7,719 bases of DNA from Bacteroidota bacterium (GCA_013202335.1 JABMQR010000039.1:1-7719); one strand, 5' to 3'. Positions 1-6,347 are shown, numbered from the stretch's first letter. The notes: a model not told the origin generated them from the letters alone. A program made the numbers and translations.

Positions 1-194
1 CCCCAAATCCGTTCGTTGTGATTTACCGCTTCTGTTATGAGGCTGGAGAGTTTTTCGTTTCCGGCCGTATTCAGAGTAATGACCAGTGCAGCTTTTTTTG
101 CTGCTGTCTGCTTTCGAATAGCCAATATACTCTGGCTGTTTAAGCTGTTTTCGTTCAGGATTCCTTCTATGGAATGTACCGACCACTCTTTCAT
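1..194 (-). CDS. Hypothetical protein, N-terminal part only (runs off the left edge)
   Basis: An open minus-strand frame starts with ATG at 194-192 and stays open to the window edge, giving about 64 residues that begin MKEWSVHSIEGILNENSLN. The start is supported by an AGGAG ribosome binding site 6 nt upstream. The visible part is soluble, has no signal peptide or membrane segment, and looks mostly helical, with a Lys/Ala-rich stretch (RKQTAAKKAALV) followed by a hydrophobic strand-like segment (ALVITLNTA). I do not recognise the family. It lies downstream of rpmB on the same strand, but the strong terminator at 271-299 separates them, so it probably has its own promoter (a weak candidate is at 233-260). 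The translation is credible because its codon use matches the neighbouring genes and the binding site is good; the function is unknown. Confidence 0.6.
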   Translation of the reverse strand, partial: MKEWSVHSIEGILNENSLNSQSILAIRKQTAAKKAALVITLNTAGNEKLSSLITEAVNHNERIW

Positions 195-232
195 ACCTGC
201 TCCTTTAACTGCTGATGCAATACGGCAATCGT

Positions 233-260
233 ACTGTATCTCTGTAATATTTAAAACCAA
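233..260 (-). promoter_or_regulatory. Weak candidate sigma-70 promoter for the left-edge gene
   Basis: On the minus strand TTGGTT (260-255) is followed after 16 nt by TACAGT (238-233). Only the TTG of the -35 box and four of six bases of the -10 box match consensus. It sits between the rpmB terminator and the start at 194, where a promoter is expected. Position is the main argument. Confidence 0.25.
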
Positions 261-270
261 TTTTTTAAGA

Positions 271-299
271 AAAAAAAAGAGCCCTTTAGGAAGGACTCT
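271..299 (-). terminator. Rho-independent terminator of rpmB
   Basis: Read on the minus strand, AGAGTCC (299-293) pairs with GGGCTCT (284-278) around an 8-nt loop, with one G-U pair, and is followed directly by a run of eight T (278-271). It lies about 40 nt beyond the rpmB stop codon. A second small hairpin, CCGGT/ACCGG (306-320), sits between the stop and this terminator. This is a well-formed intrinsic terminator and ends the rpmB transcript before the left-edge gene. Confidence 0.85.
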
Positions 300-341
300 C
301 TATTTCCGGTTTAATACCGGTTCTACAGTAATTTTTGGCTG

Positions 342-569
342 TTATACCTTTTCTACCTTCCCGGCTTTCAGGCATCGAGCACAAACTTTAACTGTCTTTG
401 TTGTACCATTCATATTGGCTTTTACTTTAATGATATTGGGTTTGAATACACGTTTGCTTTTTACACCGATGTGCTGTCCAACACCGCCCTTCTTTTTAGC
501 CTGTCCTTTTCTGGGGACATTGTTTCCAGCTACTGTTCCTTTTCCGCATATCTCACATCTGCGTGCCAT
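342..569 (-). CDS. rpmB: Large ribosomal subunit protein bL28
   Basis: This 75-residue protein is bL28 of the 50S subunit, which binds 23S rRNA. It starts MARRCEICGKG, which is the family signature, continues with the basic glycine-rich segment GVGQHIGVKSKR and the RVFKPNIIKVKA core, and ends VCARCLKAGKV. C5/C8 and C63/C66 form two CxxC pairs, so this is the zinc-binding (C+) form rather than the zinc-independent paralogue. The length is normal for the compact bacterial version. The ATG at 569 has an AAGGTGG ribosome binding site about 6 nt upstream. The gene stands alone, not in a larger ribosomal operon, and has its own terminator at 271-299. The 218 bp upstream of it contain no convincing promoter match, only a short CTGTT/AACAG inverted repeat (602-617) in the probable leader. 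Confidence 0.97.
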   Translation of the reverse strand: MARRCEICGKGTVAGNNVPRKGQAKKKGGVGQHIGVKSKRVFKPNIIKVKANMNGTTKTVKVCARCLKAGKVEKV

Positions 570-787
570 TGTTTTCCACCTTGTTCATATCTAAAGTGTG
601 CCTGTTTTTAATAACAGTTGCACAGCTCGTTGAAATTACCAAATAAATTGATTTATGTAAAGAGCCTGAGTATTCTTTCACAACGAAAAAGTGCCTAATT
701 TTAAGCAGCTGTTTTCCCTTAGCAATAATTACTGCTCTGAAGCTGTAGATATTGAAATAATTCATTAAATAAGACACTCTACTTAGC

Positions 788-1336
788 ATGAAGAAGTCAA
801 CGTATCTTGTTGCTGTTACCCTCTCTGAACATGCTTCACTGAAGATAACAGATTATAGAAAAAAAGTCTTTAGAAAATTTGGAACTGTTTCTGCTCTGGC
901 CCTTCCCCCGATCATTCCACTGGCATGGTTTCAGGGGCGGCCTATTGTCGATAACGTTCCCTATATTAAAAGCCCCGGGGCGGTGATTCCTATTGGTCCG
1001 GCAGTACAGGATACGGATGCTTTTTTCCTGTCTATTCCCCAAAAACCGGCTCTACAGGTGGTATTGGATTGGCAAAAGTTGTTTGCCGATGATGGACAAA
1101 GTAATGATGATACATCGATTTTATTTCCGGTATATCCCGGGATATATATTTGTTCTGACAATAAGGTTGATGAATCCAGTGAGAAGATTGAGCTTCCTGC
1201 TGATCCGGACATGGAAAAACTTACGATAAATGATTTTCGTATAACCTGCTTTTTGCTTGAGTACCATGCTGAAAAAATCTGGTGGGAAGATTTATTTTAT
1301 TCACAGCTCTGGTCGAAACGGGTTAAGGGTACTTAA
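788..1336 (+). CDS. Probable catalytically dead 2H-phosphoesterase-like (LigT fold) protein
   Basis: The 182-residue product is soluble and has no signal peptide. Its layout resembles the 2H phosphoesterase superfamily (LigT, 2'-5' RNA ligase): an N-terminal strand YLVAVTLSEHAS (6-17), a helix with basic residues (20-31), then SALALPPIIPLAWF (35-48) where active members have PPH-h-T-L, and FPVYPGIYIC (113-122) where the second HxT strand should lie. The C-terminal strand FRITCFLLEYH (150-160) and the following Trp-rich segment also fit the fold. Both catalytic His and both Thr are replaced (I42/P44 and G118/Y120), so I infer a binding protein rather than an enzyme. The ATG at 788 is the first possible start after an in-frame TAA at 770; the ribosome binding site is weak. 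The gene converges with nth. The family assignment is by pattern only and could be wrong; the open frame itself is convincing because it is long, has a clear stop and core-like base composition. Confidence 0.6.
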   Translation: MKKSTYLVAVTLSEHASLKITDYRKKVFRKFGTVSALALPPIIPLAWFQGRPIVDNVPYIKSPGAVIPIGPAVQDTDAFFLSIPQKPALQVVLDWQKLFADDGQSNDDTSILFPVYPGIYICSDNKVDESSEKIELPADPDMEKLTINDFRITCFLLEYHAEKIWWEDLFYSQLWSKRVKGT

Positions 1337-1376
1337 CTTGGCAGTTGCTTTGCAACTGCGGGATGAGGGTACTTAA
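1322..1376. repeat. Hairpin pair with duplicated stop-codon 10-mer between convergent genes
   Basis: The 10-mer GGGTACTTAA occurs at 1327-1336 and again at 1367-1376. Its first copy contains the TAA stop of the plus-strand gene; its second copy contains, on the other strand, the TAA stop of nth (1375-1373). Between them lies a perfect hairpin, GCAGTTGC-TTT-GCAACTGC (1341-1359). A second inverted repeat, GTTAAG/CTTAAC (1322-1337, 4-nt loop), overlaps the first stop. Neither side has a T-run, so this is not a standard intrinsic terminator, although its position suggests a bidirectional transcript end. Confidence 0.7.
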
Positions 1377-2008
1377 TCGGGCACGCCTGTTTGGCTGCAG
1401 TAGGTTAAGAGAGTACACTGCCGGCACTCAGGTTTCCGGGCATGGCACACAGCTCTTCCATGATTATTTACGGTCATAGAAAATCGATACTGAAACTCAG
1501 GGGCAAGCAGCAATCCAATCTCTTTCTCAACTTTATCCGGATTCATGGTTTCACACAGGCCAATACGTCTGACAACTCTGCCGAAGTGCGTATCAACTAT
1601 AATTGCGGGTTTATTATAGACAGCTCCCAGCACTACATTGGCACTTTTTCTGCCGACTCCGGGTATTTTTAACAGAGATTTAATGGAATCCGGTATTTCA
1701 TCACAAAACTCGTTATGTATAGTTTTAGCCGCACCGATTATGTTTTTTGCTTTTGCATGAAAAAAACCGGTGGATTTAATAATCTTCTCCACATCTAACT
1801 GATCGGCAGTCGCAAGGTCCGCAGGTTTTGGATATTTTCTAAATAAATTTCCGTTTATCTGATTAACCTGCTTGTCGGTCGTCTGCGCAGAGAGGATAAC
1901 TGAGATTACGAGTTCATACGGGTTCTGGTAGGTCAGAAACCCCAGCTTCCCGGGATACGATTCATCGAGAAGCTGGTGCACTTTGCGTGCCGTTGCTTTT
2001 TTATCCAT
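1373..2008 (-). CDS. nth: Endonuclease III, DNA glycosylase/AP lyase
   Basis: This 211-residue protein removes oxidised pyrimidines from DNA and cleaves the abasic site (base excision repair). The helix-hairpin-helix LKIPGVGRKSANVV carries the catalytic lysine (K121 counted from the ATG), and VDTHFGRVVRR carries the catalytic aspartate (D139). The C-terminal iron-sulfur loop C-x6-C-x2-C-x5-C is complete (C188, C195, C198, C204). The early motif ISVILSAQTTDKQVN is typical. Length matches the family (about 210). The frame also has a TTG immediately before the ATG; I chose the ATG at 2008 because an AGAG element lies 6 nt upstream of it. The gene begins 8 nt after the stop of the lipoprotein gene, so the two are probably co-transcribed and perhaps translationally coupled. 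All key residues are present. Confidence 0.96.
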   Translation of the reverse strand: MDKKATARKVHQLLDESYPGKLGFLTYQNPYELVISVILSAQTTDKQVNQINGNLFRKYPKPADLATADQLDVEKIIKSTGFFHAKAKNIIGAAKTIHNEFCDEIPDSIKSLLKIPGVGRKSANVVLGAVYNKPAIIVDTHFGRVVRRIGLCETMNPDKVEKEIGLLLAPEFQYRFSMTVNNHGRAVCHARKPECRQCTLLTYCSQTGVPD

Positions 2009-2016
2009 CAACTACT

Positions 2017-2913
2017 CTACTTGTTACTTTTTCTGTGCGAAAGCAGTCTGAAAAACTTCCGTATAAGTCCAATCCTGCCCCAGCCTACCAAATAGATAAG
2101 CCCAAGCACCAGAATTATGGGTACCCCGAATATCACTGCATAGAGTAAGCCTATGCCAATGTAGTATAGGAGGGATATAAAACCATAGCCGAGTCTTTTC
2201 AATCCTTCGGCAACGCTGGGCAGGTCTACTGATACCTGTTCTTCCGGCGGCAGTTCTCCATAAAAGTAGACGGTTGAGTAGGATATTTGTCCATCGAGTC
2301 TTCTCATGGTTCGTTCCATGGACTCTATCTCTGAAATAGTACTATTCAACTCTCGTTCGATGGAGATGATGTCCTCCATATTTTTTGCAGTTTTTAGGTA
2401 TTCGGTGTACTTTTCCTGCAGTACCCGAAGTGTTTCAAGTCTGGTTTCCGTATCAAAATAGTAGTCGGTTACATCATCTGCAGAGATCGATCGTGAGATA
2501 ACTTCGCCCAATTCACCGGTCCTTAGCAGGAAGGTATCAAGCCTCTCTGCCGGCACTCTGATGGTCAGGGATATTGAGTTCTCATACATTGAGGAGCGGT
2601 CGATCCATCCATCGAAATCTGCCACAAGGTGTTTGAGAGATGTTTCTGCATCTTCGAGGTCGGGTACTTCCAATGAGATGTTTGCTGTCAGTATTTTCTT
2701 TCGTCCTTCTTCAATAAGCAGGTTCGGTGCCGGTTCTTCTCCTGCAGCAGCCATGCTTTCAGCAGAAGACATTCTAATATTTCCGGAAGAGGAGTCACTG
2801 TAAGAGGGCTCTTCACCTGCATATTCACCTCCCCCACCCCCGCACCCGGTGAATAAGATGAGCATGATCAATATTGATAATATGAGTATTGATAATTGTT
2901 TATTTGTTTTCAT
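2017..2913 (-). CDS. DUF4349 lipoprotein
   Basis: The 298-residue product is a predicted lipoprotein of the DUF4349 family, whose biochemical role is not established. Residues 7-23 are a hydrophobic signal followed by LFTGC with the lipidated Cys at 24; Phe at -3 is unusual in general but fits the looser spirochaete lipobox. A glycine run (25-29) and a low-complexity Ser/Glu/Ala linker (30-65) follow. The domain spans about 72-275: ILTANISLEVPDLEDAE, then VPAERLDTFL, GELGEVISRSISADDVTDYY, a coiled coil (about 155-205) with the characteristic NMEDIISIERELN, and SYSTVYFYGE. Residues 242-277 form one long or two short membrane helices, followed by a basic tail. The ATG at 2913 has an AAGGAG site about 9 nt upstream. 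It is the first gene of a two-gene unit with nth; no functional link between the two is obvious. Confidence 0.92.
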   Translation of the reverse strand: MKTNKQLSILILSILIMLILFTGCGGGGGEYAGEEPSYSDSSSGNIRMSSAESMAAAGEEPAPNLLIEEGRKKILTANISLEVPDLEDAETSLKHLVADFDGWIDRSSMYENSISLTIRVPAERLDTFLLRTGELGEVISRSISADDVTDYYFDTETRLETLRVLQEKYTEYLKTAKNMEDIISIERELNSTISEIESMERTMRRLDGQISYSTVYFYGELPPEEQVSVDLPSVAEGLKRLGYGFISLLYYIGIGLLYAVIFGVPIILVLGLIYLVGWGRIGLIRKFFRLLSHRKSNK

Positions 2914-2957
2914 ATGTGCAACTCCTTTTACTTTTATTCCAGTTCTGCTTTTATGTA

Positions 2958-2986
2958 ATTTTAATGTGTTTATGTATAGATAGTAA
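2958..2986 (-). promoter_or_regulatory. Candidate sigma-70 promoter for the lipoprotein-nth unit
   Basis: On the minus strand TTACTA (2986-2981) precedes TAAAAT (2963-2958) with a 17-nt spacer. The -10 box matches five of six consensus bases; the -35 box is poor. The expected transcript start lies about 40 nt before the lipoprotein ATG. Overlapping AT-rich alternatives (for example TATACA at 2978-2973) exist. Confidence 0.35.
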
Positions 2987-3055
2987 CAGTAAACAAGGGA
3001 AAAGGTAACAGAGAATATGTCACCCTGTTGGGGGTTAGATCATAGCACCTCCAAA

Positions 3056-3106
3056 AGGTTAATAGACATTTGGCTCATTGCAGCTTGAAGGAAGCCTTCT
3101 TAACCT
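3056..3106. repeat. Compact nested stem-loop in the kinase upstream region
   Basis: AGGTTAA (3056-3062) is perfectly complementary to TTAACCT (3100-3106). Inside it, GAAGG-AAG-CCTTC (3087-3099) forms a second perfect stem ending exactly where the outer arm begins, so the two could stack. It lies about 200 bp before the kinase start and carries no T-run. It may be a leader-RNA structure, a small RNA or a binding site; nothing assigns it. Confidence 0.45.
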
Positions 3107-3212
3107 CACGGGAGGGGGAGAAATTTCTGGGGAATTAGAGGATTGTTATTAAGAAGGTGGAGGTATTACCAGACTGAAAAAGGGGAAATATGTTTTAATA
3201 TGCAAGAAAATA

Positions 3213-3240
3213 TTGGTTTAATAGTATGTATCGTTATACA
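3213..3240 (+). promoter_or_regulatory. Candidate sigma-70 promoter for the hybrid kinase
   Basis: TTGGTT (3213-3218) and TATACA (3235-3240) are separated by 16 nt; shifting the -10 box to TACAAT (3237-3242) gives 18 nt. Both versions are moderate matches in an AT-rich stretch where chance matches are common. The transcript would have a leader of about 60 nt. Confidence 0.3.
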
Positions 3241-3308
3241 ATGTTACCTACAAATATGTGTACTTATTATATCAACAATATAAAAAAATTACGTAGAGGG
3301 AAACATTA

Positions 3309-5633
3309 ATGAGTAGCAAGGAATTCTTAACAAATGAATTATTAGTAGATAAAATATTTCAAGTTGTCCAATCAATTATGTATGTACTTGAAATTGATAA
3401 AAACTCTTCTGAAATCCGTTTAACAAAAATCAGCGGGTATGTTACTGAGGTTTTGGGATATTCATCTCAAGAATTTGTTGATGATCCTGATTTATGGTTC
3501 TCAATTATTCACCCGGAAGATAAGCCAATAGTTAAAACGGTTAATGATCAACTTCTGTCTCTTAACAAACCCCTTCCCTTTACATATCGATCACTGCAAA
3601 AACATACCAATCAGTATCGTACGTTCAAGGATACTATTAACCCGATTTTTGACCAATCAGGTAAACCTATCGGATTTATCGGTATTATGGTTGATATTAC
3701 ATCTGAGAAAAAGACAGAATATTCACTCCAAAGCCGCGAACAAGAGATTGCACATTTATTAGATTTAAACCCCATAATCCTGTATAAAATCGATGCTAAG
3801 AACTTTAAACCCCTGTACGTTAGCGCAAATATTACTTCCTTTCTTGGATACTCGGTTACTGAGGCATTAGGTGCTAATTGGTGGCAATCTCACCTGCATC
3901 CGGATAACCAACAAATCGCTGCCACGGTACTGAATAAAACATTGAAAGAAGGATTGTATAAACACGAGTATCGTTTTCAAAAGAAAAATGGAGAATACAT
4001 TTGGATTCTTGATGATCAACGGTTATTCTATGATAATTCAGGAAATCCTGAATATATCACAGGGGTGTGGTTAGACATTACTGACCGTAAAAATAATGAA
4101 GAAAAACTAAAAAAAAGCGAGGAATTACTCAGAACAATAATTTATAATTTACCTTTAGGATTAGCAATTAATTCGACTGATCCAACTGTGAATTTTGAAT
4201 TTATGAATGAATTATTTCCTATGATATATCGTACAACAAAAGAAAAATTGAGTGAACCTGATTCTTTTTGGGAGGCTGTATATGAGGATAAATTGTTTCG
4301 AGAAGAGATAAAACAAAAAGTTCTAAATGATTGCCGTAGTGAAAATCCAGAGATAATGCATTGGGATGAAATTCCCCTAACACGAAAGGGAGAAAAAACT
4401 ACGTATATAAATGCCAGAAATATTCCAATTCCTGAAAAAAGCCTGATGATATCAACTGTTTGGGATATTACAGAACAAAAGCATCTTCGTGATCAGCTTA
4501 GTCATTCCCAAAAAATTGATTCGATTGGTAGACTTGCAGGTGGCATTGCCCATGATTTTAACAATATGCTGAATGTCATATTAGGGAGAGCTGAACTAGC
4601 TATGGAAAATTTATTATTGAATCCACAAGTTCTCTCAGATTTACAGGAAATCAAAGATGCAGCTGAACGATCAGCAAACTTGACCCGCCAATTATTGGCC
4701 TTCAGCAGACAACAACCTATATCTCCCAAAATATTAGACATTAATCAAGAAGTTGAAAGCATGATTAAGATGCTCACAAGATTAATTGGGGAAGATATTA
4801 CCTTAAGCTGGCTCCCGGGAAAGGATATATGGTCAGTGCAAATGGACCAAACGCAAATTGGGCAAATGTTAGCAAATTTATGTATCAATGCTCGGGATGC
4901 CATAGATGGAATTGGAACAATCACAATCGAAACAAACAATTTGCAACTTGATGAAACTGATAAATTCAAACACTTAGATTGTATACCTGGTGATTATGTT
5001 ATGTTATCTGTCAGCGACACCGGTTGTGGAATGGACAAAAGTGTTCAAGAAAAAGTATTTGAGCCATTTTATACTACAAAGGCTGTTGGATCCGGAACTG
5101 GTTTAGGGCTGCCAACCGTTTATGGTATTGCGCTGCAGAACAAGGGTGGCATACATATATACAGCGAACCTGACAAAGGTACGACAATTAAAATCTTTAT
5201 TCCCAAATTTGTCGGAAGTAACGCTAAAGAGCCTTCATTGAAAATTTCAAATAGCTTACATAGTGGTAGCGAAACAATACTACTGGTAGAAGATGAACAA
5301 TCAGTAAGAAAATTAACATCTTTACTACTCACCAGTTTAGGGTATACCGTTTTAACTGCTGAGTCGCCCAGTAAAGCACTCAAAATTGCATATGAGAATA
5401 GCGATACTATAGATCTGCTTGTTACAGATGTGGTTATGCCTGAAATGAATGGTAAATCTCTAGAGGAAAAAATACGACTGATTATTCCCACTATTAAAAG
5501 CCTATTCACTTCAGGCTATACGGCAAATGTTATCGCTAATCAGGGGATACTCAAAGAAGGAATTATCTTCATTCAAAAACCATTTACTAAAGCTGAGTTG
5601 GCAAGTAAAGTCAAAGAAGCTCTAGCGAAGTAA
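3309..5633 (+). CDS. Soluble hybrid sensor histidine kinase (PAS-PAS-PAS-HisKA-HATPase-REC)
   Basis: The 774-residue protein has no membrane segment, so it senses a cytoplasmic signal. Order of domains: PAS with PAC (about 10-138, ending IGFIGIMVDIT), a second PAS (about 145-265, with YKHEYRFQKKNGEYIWILDD and ITGVWLDIT), a divergent PAS-like domain (about 270-392, ending ISTVWDITEQ), HisKA with phospho-acceptor H415 in GGIAHDFNN, and an ATPase domain with N box (N523, N527), G1 (D570-T-G-C-G), F box (FEPF 584-587) and G2 (GSGTGLGL, 594-601). A C-terminal receiver (about 655-774) has acidic E661/D662, phospho-acceptor D707, T734 and K757. All catalytic residues are present. The start has GAGGG 8 nt upstream. 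There is no HPt domain and no adjacent regulator, so the phosphoryl group must go to a distant partner or the receiver is autoregulatory. The ligand is unknown; none of the PAS domains shows a motif I can assign to heme or flavin. Confidence 0.95.
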   Translation: MSSKEFLTNELLVDKIFQVVQSIMYVLEIDKNSSEIRLTKISGYVTEVLGYSSQEFVDDPDLWFSIIHPEDKPIVKTVNDQLLSLNKPLPFTYRSLQKHTNQYRTFKDTINPIFDQSGKPIGFIGIMVDITSEKKTEYSLQSREQEIAHLLDLNPIILYKIDAKNFKPLYVSANITSFLGYSVTEALGANWWQSHLHPDNQQIAATVLNKTLKEGLYKHEYRFQKKNGEYIWILDDQRLFYDNSGNPEYITGVWLDITDRKNNEEKLKKSEELLRTIIYNLPLGLAINSTDPTVNFEFMNELFPMIYRTTKEKLSEPDSFWEAVYEDKLFREEIKQKVLNDCRSENPEIMHWDEIPLTRKGEKTTYINARNIPIPEKSLMISTVWDITEQKHLRDQLSHSQKIDSIGRLAGGIAHDFNNMLNVILGRAELAMENLLLNPQVLSDLQEIKDAAERSANLTRQLLAFSRQQPISPKILDINQEVESMIKMLTRLIGEDITLSWLPGKDIWSVQMDQTQIGQMLANLCINARDAIDGIGTITIETNNLQLDETDKFKHLDCIPGDYVMLSVSDTGCGMDKSVQEKVFEPFYTTKAVGSGTGLGLPTVYGIALQNKGGIHIYSEPDKGTTIKIFIPKFVGSNAKEPSLKISNSLHSGSETILLVEDEQSVRKLTSLLLTSLGYTVLTAESPSKALKIAYENSDTIDLLVTDVVMPEMNGKSLEEKIRLIIPTIKSLFTSGYTANVIANQGILKEGIIFIQKPFTKAELASKVKEALAK

Positions 5634-5692
5634 TTTTTATATCTCAGCAAGAATTATTCATATTTGGTTTAGGTTAAAAATGTAAAATCTTT

Positions 5693-5791
5693 TTATAATT
5701 CTTCGGAGAGGGTTAAATTCAGCCAAACCGATTGCACCCAGAGTATAAAAATCCCAACTACAAAATAATGATTACCTGGGATAGAGGACAT
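5693..5791 (-). pseudogene. Short reading frame with one membrane segment, probable gene relic
   Basis: A minus-strand frame, open from 5812 to the TAA at 5695-5693, contains an ATG at 5791-5789 and would give 32 residues: MSSIPGNHYF, then a hydrophobic Trp-containing stretch VVGIFILWVQSVWLNLTL and the ending SEEL. It looks like a single transmembrane helix with a charged tail. The ribosome binding site is weak (GGA 4 nt upstream), so it may be the tail of a lost membrane protein rather than an intact small protein. It lies downstream of the cyclase fragment on the same strand. The plus strand of the same interval also has an open stretch (5716-5834), which lowers confidence that either is real. 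Confidence 0.3.
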
Positions 5792-5821
5792 ATTTCCAAA
5801 GAGATCTGTTGTTCAACTGAA

Positions 5822-5854
5822 TCCTTCGGCTGATACAAGGATCTTGCTGAAGGA
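5822..5854. repeat. Inverted repeat beside an A-run, downstream of the kinase and cyclase fragment
   Basis: TCCTTCGGC (5822-5830) pairs with GCTGAAGGA (5846-5854) over nine positions with one G-U pair and a 15-nt loop. On the plus strand it is followed by eight A rather than T; on the minus strand the T-run comes before the stem. It therefore lacks standard terminator polarity in both directions, though its place between convergent genes (5633 and 5880) suggests a transcript-end role. A second, looser inverted repeat AAGAATTA/TAATTCTT (5649-5656 and 5696-5703) lies closer to the kinase stop. Confidence 0.5.
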
Positions 5855-5879
5855 AAAAAAAGAGGGAGACGCAGCTTAA

Positions 5880-6212
5880 TTATTTTAAAGAACATGCTTC
5901 AACTATGTTGACATATTCCGTCCCTAGAGTCGAAAGAGTTGATGCTTTTGAAACAGCATCTCCAATCCATACTTGATTATTAATGCCAGTATCCTTTCTT
6001 CCAGCTTTAATAACTAATTCTTTATCTTCCTTTGTAAACAAGTCTGATGAATCTCTAATATCAATAAAAATTCCTGTTACCCAGCCATAATAGGCATTTG
6101 AGAAAGTAAAATTATCATTGCTTGGAATTTTATTATTCTCAATTACTTGAAGTTCATTATCTAGAATTTCTTTGATCCTTTCTTTTCCTATTTTATAATC
6201 ATATTCACCCAT
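5880..6212 (-). pseudogene. Internally deleted class III nucleotidyl cyclase, Pycsar-like
   Basis: The 110-residue frame joins two ends of a class III adenylate/guanylate-cyclase-type domain. Residues 1-66 match the start of small single-domain cyclases of the kind used in Pycsar defence: a charged helix (KERIKEIL), IPSNDNFTFSNA, then GIFIDIRDSS with the first metal-binding Asp (D51). Residues 68-92 match a late segment, IKAGRKDTGINNQVWIGD followed by AVSKAS. The roughly 90-100 residues that should lie between, including the second metal-binding Asp in a GD motif, are missing, with the junction near 6011/6012. The usual catalytic Asn of the VN-x-AS segment is Ser here (S88). The C-terminus is also short compared with intact relatives, which I recall as about 200-250 residues. 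It cannot be an active cyclase. The ATG keeps a good AAGGG site 9 nt upstream. Base composition is very AT-rich. The Pycsar link rests on remembered family pattern; class III cyclase relic is the safer statement. Confidence 0.65.
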
Positions 6213-6230
6213 ATTAACTTACCCTTATAT

Positions 6231-6347
6231 TCATAATCTCATGTTAAATCCAACAAAAAAGCGAGAAAGAACTCCGGCAATAAAAATATTACTATCTTCT
6301 TCCACAAGACTAAAACCTACTACAACATTTCCCTTATTTTCTTCAAT
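6231..6347 (-). pseudogene. C-terminal tail of an outer-membrane beta-barrel protein (relic)
   Basis: A minus-strand frame, open from 6347 to the TGA at 6233-6231, encodes 38 residues with no start codon near its head. It contains GNVVVGFSLVEED and then SNIFIAGVLSRFFVGFNMRL before the stop: two alternating hydrophobic/polar strands joined by a short acidic turn, the pattern of the last two strands of a bacterial outer-membrane barrel. It is out of frame with, and overlaps by 28 nt, the end of the 99-residue gene. Its stop lies 18 nt before the cyclase fragment start, so the lost barrel gene probably sat directly upstream of the cyclase in one operon. The rest of the barrel is not in the window. 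The barrel reading is inferred from pattern only. Confidence 0.45.

Larger units (their letters stand above)
2914..3308. other. 395-bp divergent intergenic region
   Basis: This gap separates the minus-strand lipoprotein gene from the plus-strand kinase gene. It holds the candidate promoters of both and a purine-rich stretch (about 3107-3190) with several SD-like GGAGG and GGGG runs that are not followed by any sizeable frame. A compact stem-loop occupies 3056-3106. The last 110 bp are very AT-rich. I see no tRNA, known riboswitch or protein gene here. A 27-codon hydrophobic frame at 3200-3283 exists but lacks a well-placed ribosome binding site. Confidence 0.7.

Noticed and set aside
37..594. 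185-codon plus-strand frame
   Set aside because: It is antisense to rpmB and to the left-edge gene, both of which have good ribosome binding sites; the translation has no recognisable domain.
553..789. 78-codon minus-strand frame upstream of rpmB
   Set aside because: It covers the rpmB leader, overlaps the rpmB start and has no ribosome binding site or family resemblance.
3200..3283. 27-codon hydrophobic frame just before the kinase
   Set aside because: The region is AT-rich, so a hydrophobic translation is expected by chance, and the nearest GGGG is 14 nt from the ATG.
5120..5509. 129-codon minus-strand frame inside the kinase gene
   Set aside because: It is the shadow of the ATPase and receiver domains, whose motifs are all intact on the plus strand.
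5716..5834. 39-codon plus-strand open stretch after the kinase
   Set aside because: It has no start near its head and no ribosome binding site for the internal ATG; the opposite strand is equally open, so neither proves coding.
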